Positions 31,199 to 40,066 of a stretch of 53,769 nt of DNA are shown piece by piece; position 1 is the stretch's first letter, and each line of letters begins with the position of its first letter. The DNA is taken from NCBI GenBank assembly GCA_902472315.1, contig CABRNM010000010.1:1-53769 (forward strand), written 5' to 3'. Under the pieces are notes generated by a model that saw only the letters and a program-made list of their open reading frames with translations, ran no database searches and was not told where the DNA came from. The position numbers were made by a program, and so were the translations under genes. The DNA is from an uncultured Collinsella sp. (GTDB lineage Bacteria > Actinomycetota > Coriobacteriia > Coriobacteriales > Coriobacteriaceae).

Positions 31199-33298
31199 AT
31201 GGCTAAGCCTAAGTACAAGCTTTCCGATACCCGTAACATCGGCATCATGGCCCACATCGATGCTGGTAAGACCACCACGACCGAGCGTATTCTTTACTAC
31301 ACCGGTAAGACCCACAAGATCGGTGAGGTCCATGAGGGCGCTGCCACCATGGACTGGATGGTTCAGGAGCAGGAGCGCGGCGTAACCATTACCTCCGCTG
31401 CTACCACGTGCTTCTGGAAGAAGGACGGTACCGACTACCGCATCCAGATCATCGACACCCCGGGCCACGTTGACTTCACCGCCGAGGTCGAGCGCTGCCT
31501 GCGCGTCCTCGATGGCGCTGTCGCCGTCTTCGACGCCGTTGCCGGCGTTCAGCCCCAGTCTGAGACCGTTTGGCGTCAGGCTTCTACCTTCAACGTCCCC
31601 CGCATCGCCTTCATCAACAAGTATGACCGCGTGGGCGCTGACTTCTTCAACGCTATCGAGACCATGAAGGATCGTCTCGACGCTAACGCCGTGGCCGCTC
31701 AGGTCCCGATGGGCGCCGAGGACAACTTCTGGGGCGTCATCGACCTGGTCACCATGACTGCATGGGACTTCAAGGCCGACGAGAAGGGTATGACCTACCC
31801 CGAGCCGATGGACGAGATCCCGGCTGAGTTCGCCGACATCGCTGCCACCAAGCGCGAGGAGCTCCTCGACGCTGCTGCCAGCTTTGACGACGAGCTCATG
31901 GAGAAGATTCTCATGGAGGAGGACTTCACCGTCGAGGAGCTCAAGGCTGCTCTGCGCAAGGGCGTTCTGGCCAACGAGCTCAACCTCGTCTTCGTGGGCT
32001 CCGCCTACAAGAACAAGGGCGTTCAGGAGCTGCTCGACGCTGTCGTCGACTACCTGCCCAGCCCGCTCGACGTTGAGGCCGTCACCGGTACCGATCCGGA
32101 CACCGGCGAGGAGATCCAGCGTCATCCTTCCTTCGACGAGCCCTTCTCCGGCCTGGTCTTCAAGATCATGACCGACCCGTTCGTCGGTAAGCTCACCTAC
32201 GTCCGCGTTTACTCCGGCCGCGCCGAGTCCGGCTCCTACGTTGTCAACGCTTCCAACGGTCAGCGTGAGCGCCTCGGCCGCATCCTCGAGATGAACGCCG
32301 CCGAGCGTATCGACCGTGACGACGCTGCCGCCGGCGACATCGTCGCTTGCGTCGGTTTCAAGAACTCCACCACCGGTGACACCCTGTGCGCCGAGGGCAA
32401 GGAGATCGTCCTCGAGAAGATCGAGTTCGCTAAGCCCGTTATCGACGTTGCCATCGAGCCCAAGACCAAGGCCGAGCAGGACAAGATGTCCCTGGCTCTG
32501 ACCAAGCTCGCCGAGGAGGACCCGACCTTCCAGGTGTCCACCAACCACGAGACCGGCCAGACCATCATCGCCGGCATGGGCGAGCTGCACCTCGAGATCA
32601 TCGTCGACCGTCTGCTCCGCGAGTTCAAGGTTGACGCTAACGTTGGTAAGCCCCAGGTTGCCTACCGCGAGACCGCTGGTCACGACGTCGAGAAGGCTGA
32701 GGGCAAGTTCGTCCGTCAGTCCGGCGGTCGCGGTCAGTACGGCCACGCCGTCATCAAGCTCGAGAAGATGGAGGAGGGCTTCGGCTACGAGTTCGTCAAC
32801 GCTATCGTCGGCGGCGTCGTGCCCAAGGAGTACATCCCGTCCATCGACAAGGGCATCCAGGAGGCCCTGAACACCGGTGTTATCGCCGGCTTCCCGGTCC
32901 TCGACGTTAAGGTCACCCTGTTCGACGGTTCTTACCACGAGGTCGACTCCTCCGAGGCCGCCTTCAAGATCGCCGGTTCCATGGCTATCAAGGACGCCCT
33001 CAAGAAGTCCGATCCGCAGCTGCTCGAGCCGATCATGGCTGTCGAGGTCGAGACCCCCGAGCAGTACATGGGCGACGTTATGGGCAACCTCTCCGGTCGC
33101 CGCGGCAAGATCGAGGGCATGGAGGATCGCAAGAACAGCAAGCTCATCCGTGCCAAGGTGCCGCTGGGCGAGATGTTCGGTTACGCTACCGACCTTCGCT
33201 CCCAGACCCAGGGCCGTGCATCCTACACGATGCAGTTCGACTCTTATGAGCCCGCGCCCAAGTCCATTGTGGACGAGGTCATGAGCAAGAACGCCTAA
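31199..33298 (+). CDS. fusA: Elongation factor G
   Basis: The translocation GTPase, 699 residues. G1 is AHIDAGKTTTTERIL, the switch and DTPGH block is IIDTPGHVDFTAEVERCLRV, and NKYD serves as G4. Domains II-V follow with RETAGHDVEKAEGKFVRQSG and FGYATDLRSQTQGRASYTMQ. The G4 motif is NKYD rather than the common NKMD. Unlike many bacteria, no tuf gene follows; rpsJ comes next after a small hairpin (33324-33340). Confidence 0.98.
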   Translation: MAKPKYKLSDTRNIGIMAHIDAGKTTTTERILYYTGKTHKIGEVHEGAATMDWMVQEQERGVTITSAATTCFWKKDGTDYRIQIIDTPGHVDFTAEVERCLRVLDGAVAVFDAVAGVQPQSETVWRQASTFNVPRIAFINKYDRVGADFFNAIETMKDRLDANAVAAQVPMGAEDNFWGVIDLVTMTAWDFKADEKGMTYPEPMDEIPAEFADIAATKREELLDAAASFDDELMEKILMEEDFTVEELKAALRKGVLANELNLVFVGSAYKNKGVQELLDAVVDYLPSPLDVEAVTGTDPDTGEEIQRHPSFDEPFSGLVFKIMTDPFVGKLTYVRVYSGRAESGSYVVNASNGQRERLGRILEMNAAERIDRDDAAAGDIVACVGFKNSTTGDTLCAEGKEIVLEKIEFAKPVIDVAIEPKTKAEQDKMSLALTKLAEEDPTFQVSTNHETGQTIIAGMGELHLEIIVDRLLREFKVDANVGKPQVAYRETAGHDVEKAEGKFVRQSGGRGQYGHAVIKLEKMEEGFGYEFVNAIVGGVVPKEYIPSIDKGIQEALNTGVIAGFPVLDVKVTLFDGSYHEVDSSEAAFKIAGSMAIKDALKKSDPQLLEPIMAVEVETPEQYMGDVMGNLSGRRGKIEGMEDRKNSKLIRAKVPLGEMFGYATDLRSQTQGRASYTMQFDSYEPAPKSIVDEVMSKNA

Positions 33299-33358
33299 GT
33301 TCGAGCTCCCTGTTACGTAATCCGCGAGAGCATCTCTCGCACTCTTTGGAGGTTTAAG

Positions 33359-33667
33359 TTGGCTACCCAGAAGATCCGCATTCGCCTCAAGGGCTATGAT
33401 CACGAGGTCGTCGATCAGTCCGCGAAGCTCATCGTCGAGACCGCTCAGAAGACCGGCGCTCGCGTTTCCGGTCCTGTCCCCCTGCCCACCGAGCGCAACC
33501 TGTACACGGTTATCCGCTCGCCGCACATTAACAAGGACTCCCGTGAGCAGTTCGAGATGCGCACCCACAAGCGCCTCATCGACATCCTCGACCCCACCTC
33601 GGGCACCGTTGATTCGCTCATGCGTCTCGACCTCCCCGCTGGCGTCGACATCGACATCAAGCTCTAA
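33359..33667 (+). CDS. rpsJ: 30S ribosomal protein S10
   Basis: A 30S head protein also used in antitermination complexes. It has 102 residues from TTG 33359 (ATQKIRIRLKGYDHEVVDQS; TGGAGG six bases upstream). SPHINKDSREQFEMRTHKRL and LDLPAGVDIDIKL are typical. It normally leads the S10 operon, but here it ends the str-type operon, followed by a terminator, and is separated from rplC by 2.4 kb. Confidence 0.97.
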   Translation: MATQKIRIRLKGYDHEVVDQSAKLIVETAQKTGARVSGPVPLPTERNLYTVIRSPHINKDSREQFEMRTHKRLIDILDPTSGTVDSLMRLDLPAGVDIDIKL

Positions 33668-33693
33668 GCTTTTTGCTCGATAGTGCGATTTGC

Positions 33694-33726
33694 AAGGCCG
33701 CAGCCCTAAGGGTTGCGGCCTTTTTT
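33694..33726 (+). terminator. Terminator after rpsJ
   Basis: AAGGCCGCAGCC (33694-33705) pairs with GGTTGCGGCCTT (33711-33722) with one wobble, followed by TTTT. Confidence 0.93.
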
Positions 33727-33807
33727 GTGCCGATGGGGTAAAGGGTCTACACTACTGAACTATTCGACAAACGGGTGTAAGAGTAAAACTGTTGGGGGCA
33801 GATATAG

Positions 33808-34962
33808 ATGGTCGAGTGGATCGTTCGTCGTGCGCAGGGCGACCGCGCGCGCGTGGGAACGTTGGCAGGCGTGGTGTGTATTCTCGCCAATGTGGCACTA
33901 TGCGCTGCGAAGGGTGCAATTGGCGTGCTGTCGGGATCGGTTTCGATTGTGGCGGATGCCATGAACAACCTGTCCGATGCCAGCTCGAATATCGTGAGCG
34001 TGCTGGGCTTTAAGCTGGCGAGCAAGCCGGCCGATCCCGAGCATCCTTACGGACATGGTCGCTACGAGTATCTTTCTGGCCTGGTCGTGGCGGCGCTCGT
34101 GCTGCTGATTGGCCTTGAGCTTATCAAGTCCTCGTTTGAGCGCATCATCCACCCCGAACCTGTCGAGTTCTCGCTTGCCCTGGTGGCAGTTCTGGCGCTT
34201 TCGATGGTTGTAAAGCTGTGGATGGCGGCCCTCAACCAAAAGCTCGGTGATCGCATTGAGTCCGATACGCTGCATGCGACGGCCCAGGATTCCAAGAACG
34301 ATGTTCTTGCCACGGGTGCTGTGCTGGCATGCGCGATTGTTTCTCAGGTGACGGGCATCAACCTTGATGCTTGGGTCGGCCTTGCCGTTGGCGCCTATAT
34401 TGGCTGGAGCGGCTTTGAGCTTATCCAAGATACGGTGAGCCCGCTTTTGGGTCAGGCACCCGATCCCAAGTTGGTCAAGCACATCCGAGACAAGATCATG
34501 AGCTACCCCGGCGTTTTGGGCGTTCATGACCTAATGGTTCACGATTACGGTCCGGGCAGGAAGTTTGCAAGTGCGCACGCCGAGATGGCGGTCGAGGCCA
34601 GCCCACTGGAAAGCCACGACACGCTCGATAACATCGAGCAGTGGTTTAGGGACGAGGACGGCATGATCGTTACGCTCCATTACGATCCCATCGTGACCGA
34701 CGATCCAAAGGTGGCGAGCATGCGCCTGCGCATCAACGCTATGGCCCAAGAGATCGATAGCCGCCTTTCGATTCATGATTTGCGTTGCGTGCCGGGCCCC
34801 ACGCACACCAACGTGATCTTTGACTGCGTGCGACCCTCGGATTTGCGAATGAGCGCCGAGGACCTAAAGCACGAGTTGGCGAAACGGGTCGAGTCGGAAT
34901 ACCCCAAGTCGATTGCCAAGATTACGATCGACGAAGACTACGTAGGGCATACCCACGAGTAG
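33808..34962 (+). CDS. Cation diffusion facilitator metal transporter, probably Mn-type
   Basis: An efflux transporter of 384 residues with six predicted membrane helices and a C-terminal cytoplasmic domain. The metal site motifs are NNLSD in TM2 (ADAMNNLSDASSN) and DSKND in TM5. Zinc-type CDFs have HxxxD at these places, whereas the NxxxD/DxxxD pair is known from manganese-type members such as MntE, so Mn(II) efflux is the best guess. The C-terminal region continues beyond the usual CDF domain to residue 384 and ends GHTHE. It lies between two ribosomal operons with its own upstream promoter-like sequence. Confidence 0.85.
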   Translation: MVEWIVRRAQGDRARVGTLAGVVCILANVALCAAKGAIGVLSGSVSIVADAMNNLSDASSNIVSVLGFKLASKPADPEHPYGHGRYEYLSGLVVAALVLLIGLELIKSSFERIIHPEPVEFSLALVAVLALSMVVKLWMAALNQKLGDRIESDTLHATAQDSKNDVLATGAVLACAIVSQVTGINLDAWVGLAVGAYIGWSGFELIQDTVSPLLGQAPDPKLVKHIRDKIMSYPGVLGVHDLMVHDYGPGRKFASAHAEMAVEASPLESHDTLDNIEQWFRDEDGMIVTLHYDPIVTDDPKVASMRLRINAMAQEIDSRLSIHDLRCVPGPTHTNVIFDCVRPSDLRMSAEDLKHELAKRVESEYPKSIAKITIDEDYVGHTHE

Positions 34963-35001
34963 GGCTGTGCCGGCAAAGCAAGTTATACAGAAGGGGAGAA
35001 T

Positions 35002-35628
35002 ATGAAGAGGCTGTATCTGCTCCGCCACGGTCAGACGGAGTTCAACGTCAAAAAGCTGGTCCAGGGCCGCTGCGATTCACCGCTGACCGACCTTGGCCGC
35101 AAACAAGCGGGAATGGCAGCCGCATGGCTCAAAGCCCACGGCGTTGTCCCCGACAAAGTGGTCTCTTCGCCCTTAGGCCGAGCCATGGACACAGCTCAGC
35201 TGGTTGCAACCGAACTCCTTGGCCCGGACGCAGCAGTTGAGTCCTGCGAAGGCATCATCGAGCGCTGCTACGGCACCTTCGAAGAAGGCCCCCACGATGC
35301 CCTTCCCACCGACGTCTGGGATCCGGGCGAGGATCTGGTCCCCTTCGGAGGAGAAGGAAGCCAGGCGCTGCAAGCGCGCATGGTAGACACCCTCACCAAT
35401 CTCATGGGCGCCGAGGGCATAGAAACCCTCTTAGCAGTAAGCCACGGCAGTGCCAGCCGCCAATTCATCAAGGCCGCAGCCTCAGAGGGCTTCGAGCTCC
35501 CAGCAAAACTTCCCAACTGCGCGATCATGATCTTCGATTTTGACGAGGAAGATTTGCAAGGAGAGAGCGACGGGTCCCAATGCAAGTTCACTCTCCAGCA
35601 AATAGTGGACCCTCAACAAAGTCATTAG
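35002..35628 (+). CDS. Histidine phosphatase family protein
   Basis: A 208-residue phosphoglycerate-mutase-like phosphatase. The catalytic RHG motif is LLRHGQTEFN, SSPLGRAMDTAQ follows, and the second histidine is in AVSHGSASRQF. GGCDSPLTDLGRKQA-like context (GRCDSPLTDLGRKQA) is standard. Family members dephosphorylate sugar phosphates, phosphoserine or other metabolites; the substrate cannot be assigned. It follows the CDF gene by 39 bases and may be in one unit with it. Confidence 0.88.
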   Translation: MKRLYLLRHGQTEFNVKKLVQGRCDSPLTDLGRKQAGMAAAWLKAHGVVPDKVVSSPLGRAMDTAQLVATELLGPDAAVESCEGIIERCYGTFEEGPHDALPTDVWDPGEDLVPFGGEGSQALQARMVDTLTNLMGAEGIETLLAVSHGSASRQFIKAAASEGFELPAKLPNCAIMIFDFDEEDLQGESDGSQCKFTLQQIVDPQQSH

Positions 35629-35673
35629 CCTGAACGAGCAGAGTTAAGCAGACATCAACGTGTCGTCTCCCGA

Positions 35674-35810
35674 GCACGGCGGAGGGCCGGAGAAATATAT
35701 TAAGGTCATCGCGAGTTCCGCACGCAAAGAAGGCCACTTAATGTGGCCTTCGTCTTGCGCAGGACTGTAGAGCAGGGACCTTAATATATTTCTCCGGCCC
35801 TCCGCCGTGC
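35674..35810. repeat. Large palindromic element, copy D
   Basis: Perfect 33-bp arms 35674-35706 and 35778-35810 (GCACGGCGGAGGGCC...) share no long match with the arms of A-C. The core 35707-35777 has TCGCGAGTTCCGCACG, GGCCACTTAATGTGGCC and CAGGACTGTAGAGCAG. The side branch GCAAAG/GTCTTGC is of the copy B type. Confidence 0.88.
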
Positions 35811-35870
35811 CCAGGAGCCATCCACGCACTTTACCTGCGTAAACAATGTGAGTGAAATATGAATCTCGAT

Positions 35871-35895
35871 GGATACGCCCGCACCCGTGTATACT
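35871..35895 (+). promoter_or_regulatory. Promoter-like block upstream of rplC
   Basis: GGATACGCCCG and CCGTGTATACT. The TATACT at 35890-35895 may be a -10 box. The whole 24-base block recurs with three mismatches at 37736-37759 before rplB. A matching -35 box at normal spacing is not seen. Confidence 0.5.
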
Positions 35896-36006
35896 AAACA
35901 GCTGTGTGTAACCAGGGGAGTATTCAGGCTGGACAAAATGCCTGCTTAATAGGGTTGTCAGGTAGTCCGGACGCAATACAAGACTGGGGAGCACGTCGTG
36001 TAAGTA

Positions 36007-36058
36007 GTGGTCCTCTAGGGGCGTACGCTCGGTGGTGTACGCATTGTCCCAAGACCAC
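36007..36058 (+). promoter_or_regulatory. Structured leader just upstream of rplC
   Basis: GTGGTC (36007-36012) pairs with GACCAC (36053-36058) and encloses a second stem GCGTAC (36021-36026)/GTACGC (36037-36042). The structure ends 20 bases before the rplC start and could be an autoregulatory site of the S10-type operon. This is inference from structure and position. Confidence 0.4.
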
Positions 36059-36078
36059 GCGAGAGTTGGGATCATATC

Positions 36079-36699
36079 TTGATCAGCATGATTCTCGGCC
36101 GCAAGATTGGCATGACCCAGGTTTGGGACGAGGACGACAACGTCGTTCCCGTCACGGTCATCCAGGCTGGCCCCTGCGCTGTCTCGCAGGTTAAAACTCA
36201 GGCAACCGACGGCTATGACGCCGTCCAGATCGGTTTCGGCGACATCAAGGCCAAGAACGTGAACAAGCCCATGGCTGGTCACTTCGCCAAGGCCGGCGTC
36301 GAGCCTGTCCGCTTCCTTCGTGAGGTCCGCGTCGAGAACGGCGAGGAGCACAAGGTCGGCGAGGTCGTCACCGTCGCTGATTTCGCTGATGTCGAGAAGG
36401 TCGACGTCATCGGTACCTCCAAGGGTAAGGGCTTCCAGGGTCGCATCAAGCGCTGGGGTCAGCGCCGCGGTCCTATGACGCATGGTTCTCACTTCCAGCG
36501 TCACCCCGGTTCTATCGGTCAGTGCGCCTATCCTGCGCGCGTCCTCAAGGGCGTCAAGATGGCCGGTCACATGGGTAACGAGCGCGTTACCGTCAAGAAC
36601 CTTTCCGTTGTCCGCATCGATGCCGAGCAGAACCTCATCTTGGTCAAGGGCGCTGTCCCGGGTGCCAAGAATGGTCTCGTCGCCATCCGTATGGCCTAA
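36079..36699 (+). CDS. rplC: 50S ribosomal protein L3
   Basis: An early-assembly 50S protein. MISMILGRKIGMTQVWDEDD and RGPMTHGSHFQRHPGSIGQC (peptidyl transferase-reaching loop) are standard. TTG 36079 is chosen because it aligns with the family start and has TTGGGA seven bases upstream; ATG 36088 is the alternative. First gene of the S10-type operon here, as rpsJ is elsewhere. Confidence 0.97.
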   Translation: MISMILGRKIGMTQVWDEDDNVVPVTVIQAGPCAVSQVKTQATDGYDAVQIGFGDIKAKNVNKPMAGHFAKAGVEPVRFLREVRVENGEEHKVGEVVTVADFADVEKVDVIGTSKGKGFQGRIKRWGQRRGPMTHGSHFQRHPGSIGQCAYPARVLKGVKMAGHMGNERVTVKNLSVVRIDAEQNLILVKGAVPGAKNGLVAIRMA

Positions 36700-36745
36700 G
36701 GGCCCAGCCCATTTAGCCCAGCGTCATACCAAGGAGAACACTTAA

Positions 36746-37372
36746 ATGGCAAAGTTTGAAGTAAAGAACAGCGAGGGCAAGAAGGTCGCCGAGGCCGAGC
36801 TCGCCGCTGAGGTGTACGGCATCGAGCCGAACATCCACGTTATGCACCACATCGTCAAGTGCCAGATGGCCTCTTGGCGTCAGGGCACCCAGTCCGCTAA
36901 GGGCCGCTCTGAGGTTTCCGGTGGCGGCAAGAAGCCTTGGCGTCAGAAGGGCACCGGCCGTGCCCGCCAGGGTTCCATCCGTGCTGCCCAGTGGCGTCAC
37001 GGTGGCGTTGTCTTCGCCCCCAAGCCCCGTTCCTACGCTAAGCGTATGAACAACAAGGAGGTCAAGCTGGCTATGCGCTCCGCGCTGTCCGCCAAGCTGG
37101 CCGATGGCGAGCTCGTGCTCGTCGACGACTACGGCTTCGAGAAGCCTTCCACCAAGGCTGCCGTTGCCATGCTCAAGGCTCTCGGCCTTGAGGGCAAGCG
37201 TCTGACCATCATCGTTCGCGATGAGGACGTCAACGCCTACCTGTCGTTCCGCAACATTCCCAAGACGTTCATCATCACCGCCGATGAGGCCAACACCTAC
37301 GATCTCGTCAACAACAACGCTGTGCTGATGCCCGCCGACATCGCCGCTCACTTCGGGGAGGTGCTTGCATAA
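36746..37372 (+). CDS. rplD: 50S ribosomal protein L4
   Basis: A 50S tunnel protein of 208 residues that also represses the S10 operon in some bacteria. KGRSEVSGGGKKPWRQKGTG and RARQGSIRAAQWRHGGVVF form the extended tunnel loop. The stop abuts the rplW start, so they are translationally coupled. Confidence 0.98.
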   Translation: MAKFEVKNSEGKKVAEAELAAEVYGIEPNIHVMHHIVKCQMASWRQGTQSAKGRSEVSGGGKKPWRQKGTGRARQGSIRAAQWRHGGVVFAPKPRSYAKRMNNKEVKLAMRSALSAKLADGELVLVDDYGFEKPSTKAAVAMLKALGLEGKRLTIIVRDEDVNAYLSFRNIPKTFIITADEANTYDLVNNNAVLMPADIAAHFGEVLA

Positions 37373-37660
37373 ATGACCGCCCACGAGATCATCATCCGTC
37401 CGATCGTGTCCGAGCGTTCCTTCTCCGGCATGGAGCAGAACAAGTACACGTTCGAGGTCGCCAAAGATGCTAACAAGTATCAGATCAAGGACGCTGTCGA
37501 GGAGATCTTCGGCGTCAAGGTCGTTCGCGTGAACACCCTGACGGTCAAGCCCAAGACCAAGCGCGTGCGCTATGTCGCCGGCAAGACCCGTTCTTGGAAG
37601 AAGGCCATCGTCACGCTGGCCGAGGGCGACACCATCGAGGTCTTTGGCAACCAGGCCTAA
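37373..37660 (+). CDS. rplW: 50S ribosomal protein L23
   Basis: A tunnel-exit protein that docks trigger factor and signal recognition particle. It has 95 residues: IIIRPIVSERSFSGMEQNKY, TFEVAKDANKYQIKDAVEEI and VRVNTLTVKPKTKRV. It starts immediately after the rplD stop. Confidence 0.98.
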   Translation: MTAHEIIIRPIVSERSFSGMEQNKYTFEVAKDANKYQIKDAVEEIFGVKVVRVNTLTVKPKTKRVRYVAGKTRSWKKAIVTLAEGDTIEVFGNQA

Positions 37661-37676
37661 GACTCGCTGCTGTTGA

Positions 37677-37759
37677 GTGAGCTCATGCCTCCCAAATAGG
37701 GGAGGCGAGAGCTCAAGGTTTTGGGCGTATAAAATGGACACGCCCGGAACCGTGTATAC
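37677..37759 (+). promoter_or_regulatory. Hairpin and promoter-like block between rplW and rplB
   Basis: GCCTCCC and GGGGAGGC (37688-37707) form a stem inside outer GAGCTC repeats. After it, GGACACGCCCG (37736-37746) and CCGTGTATAC repeat the block found before rplC. The 179-base gap is long for this operon and suggests a second start site for rplB onward. Confidence 0.45.
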
Positions 37760-37839
37760 GTCCGGTGTCATCGCACCCGAGGCAGAACCTCGAATCCCTG
37801 TCTGCGATGGCTAACGGATTCCTATTGAAAGGGATTGTA

Positions 37840-38670
37840 ATGGCTGTAAAGCACCTTAAGCCGACCTCCGCTGGTAGGCGTTGGCAGACGATCTCCGATT
37901 TCTCCGAGATCACCTGCACTAAGCCCGAGAAGTCTCTTCTCGAGCCCCTGCCCAAGAAGGCCGGTCGTAACAACAACGGCCGCATCACCACCCGCCACCA
38001 GGGCGGCGGCGTGAAGCGTCGTTACCGCGTGATCGACTTCAAGCGCAACAAGGACGGCGTGCCCGCCAAGGTTGCCACGATCGAGTACGATCCGAACCGT
38101 TCCGCTCGCATCGCTCTGCTGCACTACGCTGACGGTGAGAAGCGTTACATCCTGGCTCCCAAGGGCCTCGAGGTCGGTCAGACCATCATGTCCGGTTCTG
38201 ACGCCGACATCAAGCCGGGCAACGCTCTGCCCCTCGCCGACATCCCCGTCGGTACGCTCATCCACGCCGTCGAGTTCCAGCCGGGCAAGGGCGCCGCTAT
38301 CGCCCGTTCCGCCGGTAACTCCTGCCAGCTGATGGGTAAGGAGGGCAAGTACGCTATCGTCCGTATGCCTTCCTCCGAGATGCGCCGCATCCTCGTTACC
38401 TGCCGCGCCACCGTCGGTGAGGTCGGCAACGCCGATCACGCCAACATCGTCATCGGCAAGGCCGGCCGTAAGCGTCACTTGAACGTGCGCCCGACCGTCC
38501 GCGGTACCGTCATGAACCCTGTCGACCACCCGCACGGCGGTGGCGAGGGCAAGAACCACACCTCTGGTCGTCCCTCTGTTACCCCCTGGGGTAAGCCGAC
38601 GAAGGGCCTTCGTACGCGCAAGAAGAAGAAGGTCTCTAACCAGCACATCATTCGTCGCCGTAAGAAGTAA
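37840..38670 (+). CDS. rplB: 50S ribosomal protein L2
   Basis: A core 50S protein near the peptidyl transferase centre. AVKHLKPTSAGRRWQTISDF, NNNGRITTRHQGGGVKRRYR and VRGTVMNPVDHPHGGGEGKN are standard. It has 276 residues from ATG 37840 behind GAAAGGGA; the longer open frame upstream covers the promoter-like block and is not coding. Confidence 0.98.
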   Translation: MAVKHLKPTSAGRRWQTISDFSEITCTKPEKSLLEPLPKKAGRNNNGRITTRHQGGGVKRRYRVIDFKRNKDGVPAKVATIEYDPNRSARIALLHYADGEKRYILAPKGLEVGQTIMSGSDADIKPGNALPLADIPVGTLIHAVEFQPGKGAAIARSAGNSCQLMGKEGKYAIVRMPSSEMRRILVTCRATVGEVGNADHANIVIGKAGRKRHLNVRPTVRGTVMNPVDHPHGGGEGKNHTSGRPSVTPWGKPTKGLRTRKKKKVSNQHIIRRRKK

Positions 38671-38702
38671 TTTCGGATACCGAGCTTTAGGAGAAAGCAC
38701 TT

Positions 38703-38963
38703 ATGAGCAGAAGTCTCAAAAAGGGCCCGTTCGTGGAGACTCGCCTTCTCTCGCGTATCACCGCGATGAACGAGGCTGGCAAGAAGGACGTCGTGAAGAC
38801 CTGGTCCCGCGCGTCCACCATCTTCCCCGAGATGGTTGGTCACACCATCGCCGTCCACGACGGCCGCAAGCATGTGCCCGTGTATGTTACCGAGTCCATG
38901 GTTGGTCACAAGCTCGGCGAGTTCGCGCCGACTCGTACGTTCCGTGGCCACAAGGCCAAATAG
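38703..38963 (+). CDS. rpsS: 30S ribosomal protein S19
   Basis: A 30S head protein, 86 residues. SRSLKKGPFVETRLLSRI, TWSRASTIFPEMVGHTIAVH and GEFAPTRTFRGHK are typical. It follows rplB by 32 bases with AGGAG upstream. Confidence 0.98.
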   Translation: MSRSLKKGPFVETRLLSRITAMNEAGKKDVVKTWSRASTIFPEMVGHTIAVHDGRKHVPVYVTESMVGHKLGEFAPTRTFRGHKAK

Positions 38964-38977
38964 GGGGTTAACCGTAA

Positions 38978-39349
38978 ATGGCAACTAAGTCTATTGAAAC
39001 TGAGGCCACCGAGGTTCGCGCCGTCGCTAAGTACGTGCGTGTTTCCCCCAGCAAGGCCCGCCTGGTGGTCGATCTGATCCGCCGCAAGCCTGTTGCTCAG
39101 GCCTTCGACATCCTCCACTTCTGCGACCGCGCCGTCGCCGTGGATGTCGAGAAGGTTCTCCGTTCCGCCGTTGCGAACGCCGAGAACAACAACGGTCTGC
39201 GTGCCGACAACCTGGTTGTCGCCGCTGCCTATGTTGACGAGGGTCCGACGCTCAAGCGCATCCGTCCCCGCGCCAAGGGTTCCGCTTCTCGCATTCTGAA
39301 GCGTACTTCCCACATCACCGTCGTCGTTGCTCCTCGAAAGGAGGCGTAA
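38978..39349 (+). CDS. rplV: 50S ribosomal protein L22
   Basis: A tunnel protein of 123 residues. AVAKYVRVSPSKARLVVDLI and LVVAAAYVDEGPTLKRIRPR (loop that lines the exit tunnel) are conserved. It is six bases from rpsC. Confidence 0.98.
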   Translation: MATKSIETEATEVRAVAKYVRVSPSKARLVVDLIRRKPVAQAFDILHFCDRAVAVDVEKVLRSAVANAENNNGLRADNLVVAAAYVDEGPTLKRIRPRAKGSASRILKRTSHITVVVAPRKEA

Positions 39350-39355
39350 AGCTGT

Positions 39356-40066
39356 ATGGGTCAGAAAGTCTACCCCACCGGCTTCCGTCTTGGCATCACC
39401 GAGAACTGGCGCTCCCGCTGGTTCGCAGAGAAGGATTACGCTAAGACCCTCGGTAACGATCTCGAGATCCGCAAGTACCTCGAGAAGCGTCTTTCCCGCG
39501 CAGCTGTCTCCCGCGTCGAGATCGAGCGCGCTGGCGACAAGGTGAAGGTCATCATCCTCACCGCTCGCCCCGGCGTTGTCATCGGTAAGAAGGGTGCCGA
39601 GATCGATACCCTCCGCACCGAGCTCGAGAAGGTCGCTGGTGTCTCCAAAGGCCAGCTCTCCGTCGACGTTGTCGAGATCAAGCGCCCCGAGCTCGACGCC
39701 AACCTCGTTGCTCAGTCTATCGCCGAGCAGCTCGAGGGCCGCGTTGCCTTCCGTCGCGCTATGCGCAAGGCTGTCCAGTCCGCCCGCAAGGCCGGCGCCA
39801 AGGGCATCCGTATCCAGTGCTCCGGTCGTCTCGGCGGTGCCGAGATGGGCCGTCGTGAGTGGTACCGCGAGGGTCGCGTGCCTCTGCACACCCTCCGTGC
39901 CAAGATCGACTACGGCACGGCTGTCGCCAGCACCACCATGGGCGCTTGCGGCGTGAAGGTCTGGATCTACCTGGGCGAGAAGCTCCCGGGCCAGCCTGTT
40001 CCCAACCCTGCACTCGAGGGCTCTTCCCGTCCTCGTCGTCGTAACTCCGAGAGGAGGGGTCAGTAG
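39356..40066 (+). CDS. rpsC: 30S ribosomal protein S3
   Basis: An mRNA-entry protein of 236 residues. MGQKVYPTGFRLGITENWRS, the KH domain GVVIGKKGAEIDTLRTEL, and RREWYREGRVPLHTLRAKID are typical. The stop overlaps the rplP GTG start by one base (TAGTG). Confidence 0.98.
   Translation: MGQKVYPTGFRLGITENWRSRWFAEKDYAKTLGNDLEIRKYLEKRLSRAAVSRVEIERAGDKVKVIILTARPGVVIGKKGAEIDTLRTELEKVAGVSKGQLSVDVVEIKRPELDANLVAQSIAEQLEGRVAFRRAMRKAVQSARKAGAKGIRIQCSGRLGGAEMGRREWYREGRVPLHTLRAKIDYGTAVASTTMGACGVKVWIYLGEKLPGQPVPNPALEGSSRPRRRNSERRGQ

Noticed and set aside
31181..33568. A 795-residue minus-strand frame opposite fusA and rpsJ
   Set aside because: Codon-bias shadow of fusA, with the same composition pattern.
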